Shown in pieces: positions 1 through 63,160 of a stretch of 64,000 nt of DNA. Location: contig CM060899.1 in NCBI GenBank assembly GCA_030762935.1, positions 60,314,501 through 60,378,500 of the forward strand. The letters are read 5' to 3'. Position numbers and translations under genes: made by a program. The notes under the pieces are model-generated. The model ran no database searches. It saw only the letters and a list, made by a program, of their open reading frames with translations, and had not been told where the DNA came from. The stretch comes from Hymenopus coronatus (lineage: Eukaryota > Arthropoda > Insecta > Mantodea > Hymenopodidae). Within the stretch, counting starts at the first letter, position 1; the number at the start of each line of letters is the position of its first letter.

Positions 1-125
1 TTTGTTTTTAAATCCAAGATGTTTTAGTGATAATGGTATTAGTACTTCCAATGCTGACACCCACTTCTGATGTGATTTCTTCAAAATGTAGTGGTCACCT
101 TAAACTCTCGAATGGCACTCATTGC

Positions 126-400
126 CCTCCATGGTGTAATGGTTACCATGCTAGCTTCACATACCCAAGATTGCAAGTTCAAACCTGGCGGAGGATGATG
201 GATTTTTTTGGGTGTAAAAATTCTTAGCATGGCTTCCTTTGGAAGGAAAGTAAAGCCGTTGGTCCCGTGTCATAGATTTACGGCACTTAAAAGAACCTCA
301 AGCCTGATAGAGAGGCCTCTGAGCAAAATTAAGCAGTCTCTCATGCCGAGTCTAGAATGGGACTACAGCAGTTAAAGAACGTCCATAAATAAAAGTAAAA
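126..400 (+). repeat. tRNA-derived SINE, family A, copy 1
   Basis: It begins with a tRNA-like head (tggtgtaatggttaccatgc as box A, gttcaaacctgg as box B) followed by a body with agcatggcttcctttgg, ggtcccgtgtcatagattt and a ctgagcaaaatta tail. The same order recurs at 1196 (reversed), 55304 and 55832. It lies in the intron upstream of the first visible exon. Confidence 0.8.
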
Positions 401-597
401 CTCCATTTCAATTGGCACGGATGTTGACATCTGTGAGACTTGACCACACCAACCTACAATCCCACTCGGATCTGTTACATTACTCTGGTTCAGTTATCTA
501 TTTGAATAACCCCTGTAACTAAATAACAGAAAAATCAAAAGAATGCAACTCCTAACCTCTTAAACACTTTAGTCTTTAATTTAACAATTTGTTTCAG

Positions 598-51167
<50,570 letters not shown>

Positions 51168-51265
51168 TAATCTTCCCTCTCTACTGCATCACAGTTTGAC
51201 ATCAGATATTATTTAAAACAAGCATAGCATAAGAACCTTGAATAAAATACTTGGTTATCAATAGC
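51168..51265 (+). terminator. 3' UTR with aataaa polyadenylation signal
   Basis: An aataaa hexamer lies at 51241-51246, about 75 bases after the stop, in AT-rich non-repeat sequence. A short 3' UTR ending around 51260-51270 is the simplest reading; the cleavage site itself is not determined. Confidence 0.55.
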
Positions 51266-51668
51266 GAACAGATTTGTGTGCATAATCAATCAGCAAACTA
51301 TTTTTTTAATCTCATACAAGTAAGACTCTTTTACCTCACCACCATTACAGCATAGATATCAACCATAGCAAACTGCAGTGAAATCACAGGGTCCTCTGGT
51401 TTCAGCATTTAACCAAGATTAGGTAGTGTGTTTCAATGTTTTCACATGGATTCAAGACCAATATTAATCATTTGGTATATTTTTTCACCCTTCTCATCTC
51501 CCATGAGGGCTGAATTTAACTTAACTGGAATTGGAGATGTTCCTTTTAATCTCAACAATCCTAAAAACTATGAATTTGACACTAATATAGGTCTTTTTTC
51601 ATTATTTCTACATGTTGTAACTTTGCACCTCCACATATTTTTTTTGGGGGTCAGGGGGGAGTATTTAA

Positions 51669-52710
51669 CTCTTTTAGTGCCAATCACAGTCTAATGGTGA
51701 TACCATTTCATACGTTTTAACTCTTTCAAGTGAGAAAGTGTGTGTACTTTCTACGACATAGCCATAGAGAAATGCTTTCTGCAGCATTTCAGGACCTTAT
51801 CTTTACACACCAAAGTGCTAAATAAGCTCCAAATTTAATTTCTTTAGCCAGTGTTTATTTATGTTGGTTGAAATATGGTGTCGTCTAACCAAATATAATG
51901 AACCGAAAAGGAGACAAGAGCTGCAGTTCGCAATGTATTAGAAGAAATCGAGTGATTTTGAATTTATAAACCTTGATGAAAGTGTTTCTGACATCGACAT
52001 AAGATGAGGATATATATTCCAGCTTCAGTAATGAAAATACATCCGATTGCAATGGCTCTCGTATGCATGTAAATAATCGATATGCTTATCAAAATGGATT
52101 TACGAAGGTGTAACCAGACAGTGTAGACAATGTCAATCAACCATTCAGGTATGCAACAATACAATTTACAGTAATCTACGTTATATTTATATCCTAATGC
52201 TTTATGTCATTTTCATTAATAGTGGTATCATGCTTATGAGTGTGTGTGTGCGTGTGTGGGTTGTTGTTTTTTTTTTTTTTTTTTTTTTTTTTTTGGGTGA
52301 TGTTTTTCAGTTTTCAGCTTTCAGGTTACGTGAATTCATATTTTTTATTTAAAAAAATAAAACACCAAACCCAAACAGGATGCTGTTTTAGTAAATAAAT
52401 ACTTTTAGTTTCATTTAATTAGCCTGAATTTATTGTATAGTAAGGTTTTGTATGCCTAATTATTGATTATTTTGGGATTTTTAATTTTATTTTCAAAATT
52501 TTCTTCTGCTTTTAATTGTTGAGACTTCTCATCCATACACGGTATATTATACAGTAGACAAAAGGGATTTTTAAAAATGAAAAAAGATTCAGCTCTCTAT
52601 GTCATTTATTACTCATCTTATTACTAATAATTTAAAACCCTGCATTCTCCTCTAAAATTGCTTGGCACTTTTCAGTCAGCATTTTGCTTCTCAGGCTGGC
52701 ACTAAAAGGC
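51669..52710. mobile_element. piggyBac-like element, family G, copy 4
   Basis: Left end ctcttttagtgcc after TTAA (51665-51668), right end ggcactaaaaggc before TTAA (52711-52714). Family G body in the orientation of the copy at 22346, with a poly(T) run at 52267-52294. The frame at the transposase N-terminal position is broken. Confidence 0.8.
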
Positions 52711-52714
52711 TTAA

Positions 52715-53470
52715 GTCATGTATATAGCAACTTTGGTTAAAATTGGTGAAGACATTTCAGAATTATTTTGCATTATTTTGCCCTGGAATATATATGTATA
52801 TGAATTATCACACACTGCTCAAATTGCCTGTGAAACTATGAATTACAAAGTATATAATTTTTTAATACCTTTAAATATATAAAAAAGATATGAATTTTGT
52901 ACATAAATTTGGTCTCTAGTAATTAATTTTAAAATAAATTGAGTGATTCATCGTTTATTAATTTTATTTAATAATTAATTTAAGACTGTTAATGATAATT
53001 TTATATCTATCTCTTAAATCTACGCATAAATCTTTGTTTAGCAAAAGTCTTCATAAGAAGTGTGCTCCATCAGCAGTAGCGCTGATATGCTAGAAGAGAG
53101 GTTGACAAAAGAGCTGTTAAGAAATTTCAATTAATTTACAAAGTTTGAAAGCATGATTATGTACTGGGGGAATGGCATCCCTATATCCAAGGCTGTTCCA
53201 ACTCTACTCGTCAGAGTACTTGTGCAAGCTCAAACCACAAAATTTGGAGCCTGGCTAGAGGGGAATGTGATAACTGATAACCACTAAGCAAGTGGGTAAA
53301 GGTTGTATCACAATGCTTGCTCTTACATTCTAACACTGTGACATTAGATTGCCCTCACTGATGAGGTGTATTGCATACTGTAGGCATACCCCTGGGAGTA
53401 ACACTGCTCTTGGCACAGAGTTAAGCTGGAACAACGTGCTCTATCCTATAATGCTATAATATTTTTATGT
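52715..53470. other. Intergenic, no recognised feature
   Basis: AT-rich to 53030, then mixed sequence with no family or coding motif that I can identify. Confidence 0.4.
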
Positions 53471-53474
53471 GTAT

Positions 53475-53910
53475 ATACTTATTAAGATTTATACAGCCAT
53501 ACACCATCAATGTCTATCTCCTGCCATGGTTTCTTCCATGTTTCTGCTTTTCATGAAGCCCTTGACATGGTTCTTTCATTAAAGCTGTAGTCTTCCTCTT
53601 TTCCTCCTTCCAAATGGTGTTCATTGGTAGATCTTCGGCCATCAATGCTCTTCCATTCTCAAAAGGTGGCTAAACTACCTCATCTGTCTCTTCTCAGTTC
53701 TCTCCAAGGTTGATTCTTTTGCTTTCATTTTATTCCTACTGGTGATGTTTCGCATTCAATCTTGTGATTCTAGCTGAGCTTCTGAGGTAATCCATTTCTA
53801 AAGCTGAGAGCTTTTTTCGGTCTTCTCACAGAATCAAAACTTCACTTCCATAAAAGGTCACTGGTATTGCTTTTCCTAACCGTATTTGGTCTCCAAAGAT
53901 ATATCTCATC
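53475..53910 (-). pseudogene. LINE reverse-transcriptase C-terminal remnant
   Basis: The minus strand reads AIPVTFYGSEVLIL, a stop, then EDRKKLSALEMDYLRSSARI and TRLNAK. The YGSE-W and xxALEMDxLRRSxxI-R blocks are the thumb of LINE reverse transcriptases of the CR1/L2/RTE-like group. Stops and frameshifts are frequent. Confidence 0.75.
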
Positions 53911-54043
53911 ATAAAATTTAAGTATTCAATATTTGTATTCCTTTACCAATTTTGCTAATAATATGTTTGAAATTGTATAAAGCTCAAAGACTGCAAATAC
54001 TGCATAATAAGCACAAGACTTTTGATAATAAAGAGAAATGATA

Positions 54044-54977
54044 CAGTATACTCCTGATTATTCATGTGCAAATTATCCGTGTATCCCCCCGACCCCGTGA
54101 AAAAAGTTATTGTAGATTGATTTTCTTTAGGAAAAAATGATAAAGGACCCTAAGCGTGACAGTAAGTGCCATTTCCATTGGTTAGACGCTCACCCAATGA
54201 CTAAAGAGTACCATTTGTTGTCGGCCTGTCTGTTCGTGTAAGTTTAAAACAAGTTCAGTTTTTCTGATGTTAATCAGCGTGTAAGTGTCAATGAAGCAAG
54301 TTAAAAGAAATTTGTAAAAGAGATGGTGGAGGAATGAAAAAGAAATGTGTGTTGACATTAAAACAAATATTAGAATTAATTGAAGGATTTGAAAAGGGCG
54401 AAACTGTTGCAAAAAAGCGCTGATTATGGGATTGTAATGCAGACTCTTCATTATATTAAAAACAATAAGCAGAAAATACAAAATTTTACCAGGAACTGTG
54501 ATTCTAATTCTGGACCATTTGCACGAAAAAGCATGAAGAGATCTACATTCTATGACTCAGATGATGTTCTTTAACAATGGTTCAGTCAAAAACGAACAGA
54601 CTAGAAGACTAAATTTTGTCATGAAGCTCAAAGGTTAGAGGCAGAATTTAATGCCTCATCTGGTTGGCTAACCAGATTCAAACAACATCACAGCATTCAC
54701 GAACTTACTACAACAAAATTTTGAAGTGCTATACAAGAAAATGTCAACTCTCAGAAGCAGACCAACATCATGGACATTTTAAGAAACAAACAGACCTACA
54801 ATACCTATGCGCAGAAGTAGAATAAACTTTTGAACAAAGAGAACATTTAAAAAAAGCTTTTAAACATAATTTACTATTCACATATGTATGTTGTACCTTA
54901 AAAGCATTAAATTAGGGTTTCTCGATTATTTGTGCTTGTTCTGCCCCACACTACCCCGGATAATCGAGATTTTACTG
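54044..54977 (+). mobile_element. Tigger/pogo-like element, decayed
   Basis: Ends cagtatactcctgattattc and gataatcgagattttactg are inverted, next to TA. The plus strand encodes KKCVLTLKQILELIEGFEKG (CENP-B-type N-terminal HTH), then ARKSMKRSTFYDSDDVL, QRLEAEFNASSGWLTRFKQ (second HTH), with stops between. The DDE domain is missing. Confidence 0.8.
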
Positions 54978-55195
54978 CATATTAAATGTCTGTTAGCTAA
55001 CTAATGGAATGCATTCACAACTCTTACACACTGAAAGCAAAAAAACCCTCTTAGTGTGCTTTTGTAAGACCATAGCGTCAAATTCATGTTCCCTTTTTGC
55101 CATGATAGCTAATTTCCTTGTGAATGCTTTGCTAGCAGATAAAACAATACCACCAATAGACTTAGCTCTACATCTTGAATATTTATTGAAATAAT

Positions 55196-55303
55196 TCATT
55201 ATTTTTAAATTTTCTCAAAAATGAATATAGCAGTTTTGATTAAAATACCATGTTTTAAAATATTTATATGGCAAATGAAATGTATTTCTTGAATTTTCTT
55301 GTC
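55196..55303 (-). repeat. Family H fragment
   Basis: Contains ttttctcaaaaatgaatatag, ttttgattaaaatacc, and cttgaattttctt, then is cut by SINE-A at 55304. Confidence 0.6.
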
Positions 55304-55477
55304 GTCTTCCATAGTCTAGGGGTAATATGCCAACCTCTGGTGCTCAAGTTCGCAGGTTCAAATCTAGTGAAGAGTGATGGACTTCTTCAGGCATAAAAAT
55401 CATTAGCATGGATTCCTTTGTAAGGGAAGTAAAGCCGTTGGTCCCATGTTGTAGATTTAAGGATGTAAAAGAACCTC
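55304..55477 (+). repeat. tRNA-derived SINE, family A, copy 3
   Basis: Head ccatagtctaggggtaatatg, box B caggttcaaatctagtg, body aaatcattagcatggattcc and gccgttggtcccatgttg. It lacks the tail. Confidence 0.8.
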
Positions 55478-55720
55478 TTGCTTTTTTCTTTTGTCAATTG
55501 GTTGGTCAGTTTGGCAGGATGCATCTTGATGGTGTGTCCAAAAAATGTCAAATGCCTCTTTCTGGACACATTTTTTCACAGTACTCGTAAATCTCCTGAT
55601 TGGATCCCTTTTTTCTCTCCATTCCCTTCCGTGATTGGTCCCAGTAGCCTCCTCATTATCTTTTTCTCTCTTGTATTTCCATTTTTGTGAGTCCCTTCTT
55701 TGAATACTGTACATTCTGAA
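55478..55720 (-). pseudogene. LINE reverse-transcriptase tail remnant
   Basis: The minus-strand frames include RKRHLTFFGHTIKMHPAKLT with NQLT, the (R/K)xLxFxGHxxRM segment at the end of LINE reverse transcriptases, and basic KREKDNEEATGTNHGREWR just before it. Confidence 0.65.
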
Positions 55721-55831
55721 GCATGTAGAGCTTCAGGGATTGACGTAGATTCTTCTTCTTATTATTCTCATTCCTCTGCTCTTGATTATTGTTATTATTA
55801 TTATTATTATCATTATTATTATTATTATCGT

Positions 55832-56106
55832 CACCCTCTGTGGTGTAATGGTTACCATGCTAACTTATACCCAAGATCGTGGGCTCAAACCGCGTAGAGG
55901 ACAATGGATTCTTTTGGGTGTAAAAATCCGTAGCATGGCTTCCTTCGGAGGGAAAGTAAAGCTGTGGGACCCGTGTCGTAGATTTACAGCACGTAAAAGA
56001 ACCTCAAGCCTGATAGGTCTCTGAGCAAAATTAAGTATTCTTTCACACCCAGTTTAGAATGGGATGCTGAGAACCACTGTAGTTAAAGAGCGTCCTTAAA
56101 TAACGA
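55832..56106 (+). repeat. tRNA-derived SINE, family A, copy 4
   Basis: Complete head (ctgtggtgtaatggttacc, gggctcaaaccgcg), full body, and the tail gttaaagagcgtccttaaat. It is flanked by (att)n microsatellite on both sides (55789-55828, 56120-56158). Confidence 0.85.
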
Positions 56107-56284
56107 CATTTCATTTATCATCATTATTATTATTGATATTATTACTATTATTATTATCATCTGTTAACATATTCTGACAGCTACATTAAATATATATCAT
56201 TTTGTACTGCCAAAAAAAAAAAAAAAAAAAAAAAACATTCTACACTTTTTATCCATTGCCTTGCTCATAATTTGTTTCTCTTTC

Positions 56285-56560
56285 ATAGTTTTCATAACTG
56301 CATTCTTTCTTCTATTCTATTGCAGGTCACCCTCTTTTTGGTCTCCTTGACGGCATCTTACTGAAAGCAATCTTTAGTACCTAACCTATGTTGATCCATA
56401 CACATCACATGACCATACCATATCAATTGTTTCTTTCAAATATCATATAGTACATCTTTTTTGATGTTAGGTTCATGTCTTATTTTCTTTTTTATAATTT
56501 TATTGCTTCTATATACTCAAGTTGAGCACTGCCAAAAATCCATTTCTAATGCCAAACATT
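56285..56560 (-). pseudogene. LINE reverse-transcriptase C-terminal remnant
   Basis: Minus-strand segments read ALEMDFWQCST, IRHEPNIKKDVLYDI, KKQLIWYGHVMCMDQHRLG, and VTCNRIEERM. Human-readable LINE markers are ALEMDFxRR and LxWYGHVxRM. This belongs to the same broad group as the remnant at 53475. Confidence 0.8.
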
Positions 56561-56599
56561 TTAATTGTTTTTAAATATTTTTAAACCTGATAAGTGATA

Positions 56600-58125
56600 T
56601 CAGACAACAAACAGTTTTGTTTGTAGATATTTTTAATTGCCATAAATAATATTGAATATTGCTGCAAATATTGATATAGATGATGTAGCTAATATTTCAG
56701 TTGAGTATATCTAAGGCATACCTCTAGTCACATCCAACACAGGAATGTACATGCCATATCTACCACAAGTAAATCATAGCATTTATATACATAGTTTATA
56801 AAACATGTAAGTTTTATTTTTTAATTATTTCTCCTGAGGGGGCAGAAGTGTTTTATGTCAATGATGGAAAACAATAGATATTATACCGAAAGATTGATGA
56901 GTGTACATTTTCCAATCCATTAGACAGCTTCAGTTTTAAACCTTAAAAATATATGTTTAGAGTTGTTTTAATGATTCATATAATCTTATTTATACAACCA
57001 AACAAATAAAATAAATTAAATGCAATTGGTATGTTTTTACTATTTTAAGTTATGTATTTAGTATCTCTGATACGTATTCTTTTACAATCTTTATGTGTAG
57101 ATTAAGGTTAGAAAATTGAATTAGACATAAAGAGTTAACTAACTACATATGGCATTCTAGACTTTGTGTGTTGATAGTCTACCCTTGAGAGATGAGATAG
57201 ACAGGGGCAGGTATTTATGAAGATTAAATAATTTTATCCTTTGTGTCTTTTAATATCAGTTTTATATTAGTGGAAATTAATGTACATTTATGAAAAAAAT
57301 TGTGTTTATAAGTTTTATTGTTCAGATATGTATTTATATCTCTTTTCTTCTTTAATATCACAATTTGAATTTTATATAGGTGTAATATGAAGTACAAATC
57401 AAGCTAATTGCACTGCTGTAAGTCTTGTCATGCAGTAAAGCAATCAAAATAATGAATTTTGCTACAATAAAAGTGGTTTTGTAAATATTTTTGTTTTGTG
57501 TTGTTTAAATTTTATGTAGATTATGAAATATTTTAGAGAAGGTTTTCCTTCTTCTAAACAAATTGAGAAAATGTTTGTTCAGCAAACAATTTTTGGAGGT
57601 ACAATTTAATTGTAACAGATCAGTGTCTTGGAATACTGGAAAGAAATATTGAAACATTAATGCTCCAGTTTGGAGATAAAAAAGAGAACTGAAGTTTGGT
57701 AATACAGAAGTATGGTACAATAGTTCATTATTACCTGAAAAATTGTGGAAGGTCAGGGAAATCTAAACTTTTTCAGAGAAAGTCAGGAAAATTCTGTCGG
57801 GTTGGCAGAAAAGAGACAAGCATTTTGACATGATGCTCTAAAAATCTTTTCAAGTGAATAATGAGTCATTAGCAGATGATTCCTATATAGTAATTGGGCC
57901 AATGCTAATTTGTACCAAGAAAAAAATGCTTTGAAGGGCAACTTTCTAATATTTCTTATTTAATTTGACTATTCACACTTTTAACTCTTAATTTAACGTT
58001 TTTTTCTTAACTGACTCAGGGAAAGTCAGGGAAAATAATCTGTATGAACCCTTTAAGAGAAACATTGTAAGTATATTATATGAAATAAAGATTTTCTGTA
58101 TAATTTGTTGCAAATTACCCGAATC
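56600..58125. other. Intergenic, no recognised gene
   Basis: AT-rich. An aataaa at 57466 and a T-rich follow-up resemble a 3' UTR end, but no coding exon is found upstream. A (taa)n microsatellite begins at 58127. Confidence 0.4.
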
Positions 58126-58126
58126 A

Positions 58127-58127
58127 A

Positions 58128-58190
<63 letters not shown>
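58127..58190. repeat. (TAA)n microsatellite
   Basis: Near-perfect taa triplets of about 20 units, followed by LINE sequence. Confidence 0.9.
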
Positions 58191-58191
<1 letters not shown>

Positions 58192-58269
58192 CCTCTATAA
58201 AATGACACATTGTCCATAATTTATAAATCTCTTAATTTTTTGTGTTTAGCCCCCCATTTTGCAGTTTGT

Positions 58270-59000
58270 TGTGATTGTATTATGGTTATAGTACCTATCA
58301 TAACTTTGTGAGTGTTCGAAAAAATAATTTGCATATCATGATTATCCAAAAATATAGGAAAGATACACAATTTCTGGGAATCATTTTAAATGGGAACCTA
58401 AAGTGGAAGAACCATATTGAAAAGTTAACATCTAAATTGAGCTCAGCTTGCTACTTACTAAGATCTATTAAAAATAAATTAAACTTAAATATCCAAAGGA
58501 ATGTTTACTATGCAAATTTTTACAGCCTAATGTGCTATGGCATACTTTTCTGGGGAACATGTTATAAGAGTGAACAAATATTTAAACTACAGAAAAGGGC
58601 AATTAGAATAATAAGTGGCGAGGATGGTCAGTGCTCATGTAGAGTTCTTTTCAAAGAACAAAAAATATTGTCTCTTGTATATTGATATTGGATATTATAT
58701 TAAAAAAATGTACAATCAGCTTGAAATAAATCAAAACCTCCATTAATATAGCACTCAACAAAAGGATGCACTACATGTTCAGTTCTGTAGAACTAACATA
58801 ACTAAAAATAATATAAAAAATTTGGGTATTATACTATTTAACATATTGCCTCAGAATATCAAAGTAATTACTAAAATCATCCTTTTTAAAAACGTTTAAA
58901 ATCGTTCCTACTACTGCATACATTTTATTTCATAGATGAGTATGTAACATATTGTACAAATACCATGAGTTAATAAATCTGTGTTATAGCATGTTTTCAA
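58270..59000 (+). pseudogene. LINE reverse-transcriptase C-terminal remnant
   Basis: The frame 58275-58685 reads TQFLGIILNGNLKWKNHIEK, NVYYANFYSLMCYGILFWG, and FKLQKRAIRIISG. Beyond a stop, other frames give ILFNILPQNIKVI, the tail. It is a 5'-truncated jockey/CR1-type copy. Confidence 0.85.
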
Positions 59001-59819
59001 AATATGTGAATTACTAGCACTTAATAACTTAATGATGTGTAATTGAAAATTGTTTATTGTCTTATCATTTAGCTACATTACTGCTGCACACATGTATAAA
59101 GTTAGTGGAATATTTATACCATTGACATGTCCGAATAACAATGTAAATAGTTCTAAAAGGATTAATAAAAGATACAAAAAAATATCTGCCCCTGGATTTA
59201 CCTAGATACGCATGCCAAAAGCGAAAGACAAATTATCAGACATAGTTGAGTCTCAAAAGTTGATTAACTCAAGCACAGAAATAAAGAAAGGCATGATCAG
59301 GGTTGTGTTCTCCAAATGATTAACATTTCTGGGTTCACTGGGATGCACAAATCAGAAGAGAGAAGTTTAAATCATTTTTGGATGTCTGCGTAGGTGAACT
59401 CAAGTATAGAGCATCTACGCGATAGCCAAAGATGTATAGTTAGAATACCAGATGTGACATTTAATTTTTCAAATGTGATTTTAATTTTTTAGTGTAATTT
59501 ATACTGTAAATATAATTCCATAATGGCTTTAAGGTGTTATAGGATTAGCTGTCTTAAGCATAAAATATCAATGTGTCGAGCCCTTTGGTACTACTTGATA
59601 AATACTCATTAAGTATTTTATAATTTCAGTACATTAGCTTTCATTATACTAAATTAAATGTGTATACGTATATGATTATTTGTCAATGACAAAGTTTACC
59701 GGTTTATTAAAGTTTTTTACTATAAAAATATGAAAAAAATGTCATTAAATTCTTTATTCCTCTTCCAATACTCCTTTTGTTCACTATGCTGATTATATAT
59801 GGTGATGATTTTTTTTTTT

Positions 59820-61295
59820 CCATGTTTTTTCTACCACATATGTACAATGTACATAGAAGCTAGATATGAAATGTCAAGTTCATTTAAATTTGCCGCTCAT
59901 AGAGGAATATTAATTGACGCATGTTGGCTGTGCTGATTAGTTTGCACGCTATGTGCACGTAGCAGAGACAAAGAAAAATGCATTCCATTAGTGAGAATCG
60001 ATTAACACACGCAAAAAATTGTAAGATCAAGAAGTGTGTGTTGTTATTCATTAACGTTAATTGGTTGGTTTCTTGGAAGAAACGAAAATGGGATATGACG
60101 TTTTCAAGAATCTAGGACAGAAGAAGTTTGAATCTCTTTGTAACATTACTACAATTGATGAGGGTAAGAAACACTTTAACAAAAGAAAAGATTCTTTGAT
60201 GATTCAGATGACTTACAGATGGTTCTGGATAAATTGATTGAAGAACTGAACAACAGAGTTTCTTCCTACAAGGAATTCAGTGAACCATTTATGTTTTTGA
60301 CAAATCTGAAGATGCTTAGTCCACTTGAAATTCAGGAAGCATCATCCAGACTTTAGAAAGTCTACAGTTCGAATCTTGAAGATTCAGCATTTGTACTTGA
60401 ATGCTTACACTTAAAAAGCCACATAGAAAAGAATGAAAATGCGTCGCACTCTCCTACACAGCTGTGCAAGATGTTAAAAGGTAACTGTCTAGAGAGTGTT
60501 TACCCAAACTTAAACATAGCTCTACAAATATACTTGAGCACTCCTGCTTCCAACTGCTTAACTGAGAGATCATTTTCTGCGCTAAGACACATTAATAATT
60601 ATTTAAGAACATCACAAGTGAAGGATCGTTTAGTTATCTTGGTGTTCTTGCAATTGAATCTGACTTAACAGTGAAAATGGACTATGACGAACTCGTAAAC
60701 TTGTTTGCAAATGACAGGGCAAGGAGGAAGCCTCTTGTTATTTAAACAGTAACTGTTGTGGCATCTAATATGAGGTGATGCCTCTTTAGTGTAAGATGTT
60801 TCTACTTAAATTTTAATAAATTCACTTATGGTGTTTGTCACTCATACTTAAGTATCCAAACTAGTGAAACCATTCTCTATGTTGTGAAAATTTAAGTAAT
60901 ATGTGTATTGGTGGTTGGGGGGGCAGCAAATGTTTTGTTTTTTTTTGCCCAGGGGCGTCAGTGTTTCCTACATTCGGGCCTGCCAACAGAAATATATGTT
61001 TTGAAATCCCCTGAAACCAAAAAAGGAAGTTTTAGAAAAAATGTCTATGTATGTGCACCATTACTCAAAACCAAAAAGTCTGTTAAGTACCAAACTTGGC
61101 ATTTATATTCAGTGTTTTCCAAGTACATGACAAATATTTTAAAGAAAATGTCTCTTAATGATTTTCATTAAAATATCACATGTTTAAGACATTTTAATGG
61201 CAATGGAAATGTATATCTTGAATTTTCTAGGAATAGTCTCAGAAGAGCTCTTCATTCTGGATGACTTTTGCATTACTGGTAAACTGTAAGAGAGA
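59820..61295 (-). repeat. Family H copy interrupted by a hAT element
   Basis: Left piece ctaccacatatgtacaatg at 59831; after the hAT (59863-60982) the copy resumes with caacagaaatatatgttttg and continues ctaccaaacttggcattt-like landmarks to ctgggaatag-like cttgaattttctaggaatag at 61230. Confidence 0.65.
59863..60982 (+). mobile_element. hAT element with dimerisation-domain remnant
   Basis: The right end reads cattcgggcctg, matching the end of the element at 37450; the left terminus is truncated. The frame 60471-60668 includes LQIYLSTPASNCLTERSFSA and LRHINNYLRTSQVKDRL, the hAT C-terminal dimerisation domain (TPASxxxxERSFSxLRxIKxxLR). Earlier segments such as RISSYKEF are in broken frames. 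The catalytic part is not intact. Confidence 0.85.
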
Positions 61296-61487
61296 AATTT
61301 TATTTCTCTGAGCTCAGAGAAAAGTGAAAAATGGTATCTACTCAAGTGTAAGAAACTATGTAAATCTATCGCTGCTTATAGCAGGGACAACCAAATTTAT
61401 GTATTATGTATTGTTAACTCATATACTGTACTCTGTGCCCTTCTCCATTATTATTATAATTATTATTATTATTGTTATAAATTTTAT

Positions 61488-61818
61488 TTTTCTGTAAATA
61501 TCTTCTATATATGGCATTTTAGTCAATGTAATCAACTTTTCCATGTAAAGGGTAGTTTGGAGTGGGGGGATTTTTCTAAAAATCTTTGTGCCACATCTTT
61601 GGAAGATACTAAACTTAAAAACCGTGTTTGGTACTTTACCGAGATTTCATTTTTGAGTTATCGAGTTCACAGGAGGCACACACATACAATCTTTTTCTAA
61701 AAATATTTTCTTTTTAATACAGGGAACCCTAAAACGTGTATTTCCAGTGAAATTTTGGTATCAAATTTTTGGGTGGAGTGCAATAATACCTTCTCTACCT
61801 ATGTCAGGTAGAGAAAGT
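61488..61818 (+). repeat. Family H fragment
   Basis: Right part of the family: ccatgtaaagggtagtttgg, aaaccgtgtttggtac, tttttgggtggagtgc, and ggtagagaaagt. Confidence 0.75.
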
Positions 61819-62218
61819 AAAAATGTTACATCAACAGTTAAGCGTGAAAAAACTTTGTTGTCAAGTAGTCCAGTTAACTGACTCCCAATCAAAAACAACA
61901 CACTGATAAAAACTGGAAAAAGATCTACCTGACACTTCACATTTGATTTGCAATGTCATTACTAGTGACGAATATTGGATTTATTGTTATTCTGGAAAAA
62001 AAAAAAAAAAAGAAGAAGAAGAAGAAGCAATCAACTCAATGGGTAATCCTTCAAACTGAATCTAAGCCTATAAAAGTAACGTAACTACAGTTATTGCTGA
62101 TTGACATACAAATGTAAGTTTACCACAAAGTTTTGGAGAAGTTTGTGAAAAATGCTCAGAAGAAGAAATAATTTTACATTTTGAAACACATCTTTGCATA
62201 AAAAAAAAAAAATAATAT

Positions 62219-63035
62219 GATGCGATACAGTCACATGACCTTTCTCTAGCTAGTCTACAAACAAAGTTCTTACAAAAGAAAATTCTTCTTTCAGCACCAT
62301 GCTAATCGAGATAAACATTAGCAAAATGTTCTTATTACTTAGTTCCTTATAAGTAGAATGGAACTAAGGGAATGCACTAGGCTAAAGTGATAGATGTTTT
62401 AAAAGTTGTTATGCGATTGTCATTGCAAATCACTTCTTTGCTTGGCCAGGAGTAGAACAAAAGAAAAGCGAACACTTCGTGCCTGAGAAAAGTATAAGTA
62501 GATACTTCACAATTGAAACTAATAAGGAATACCTCGAAAACGGTGAGCTCCACGAAAAAAATGTATATGACATAACTTGTGTATTTTAACGAGATCTACA
62601 TTTTTTGTATAGTAAGTTTTTGTCTATGTCTTACGGTTTACTAGTTATGCCAAATTAATCAAAATTCATCCAGAATAAACAGGTCTTTAGAAGCTATTCC
62701 CAGAAAGTTCAAGATATACATTTTCTTTGTGATAGAAATGGCTTTAATATGTGGCATTTTAATCAAAATCGTAAAGAGCCAGGAGGAATTTTTTTTCCAT
62801 GTAAAGGGTAGTTTGTGGTGTGTCGCATCCTTCAAAACTACAAAACTTAAATATCAAATTTGGTATTCAACGGCCTTTTCGTTTTTCAGCTATGCTGTCC
62901 ACAGACAGACACACACACACGGACCTTTTTCCGAAAATGCTTTTTTTTATTCAGGGGGACTCAAAACGTGTATTTCCTGTGAAATCTCGACATAGAATTT
63001 TTGGGTGGAATACAATATTTCTCTATCCCTATAGA
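62219..63035 (+). repeat. Family H copy, near-complete
   Basis: From tgatgcgatacagtcacatg to gggtggaatacaatatttctc with landmarks in order; the internal region around ccatgtaaagggtagtttgtg is shortened. An additional end fragment lies at 63091-63150. Confidence 0.75.
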
Positions 63036-63160
63036 TCAATACCACGGACCTTCACAGTCCTGACCTAGCACCTAGTGATTTTGTTTGTTTCAAAAATCTG
63101 ATGTGTTCCATTCACATGACTTTCTCTACATTTCTGTAACAAATTATTGTTAATCTCATT

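Noticed and set aside
57461..57480. Polyadenylation signal of another gene
   Set aside because: aataaa is common in AT-rich sequence and no coding exon or splice pattern lies upstream of it.
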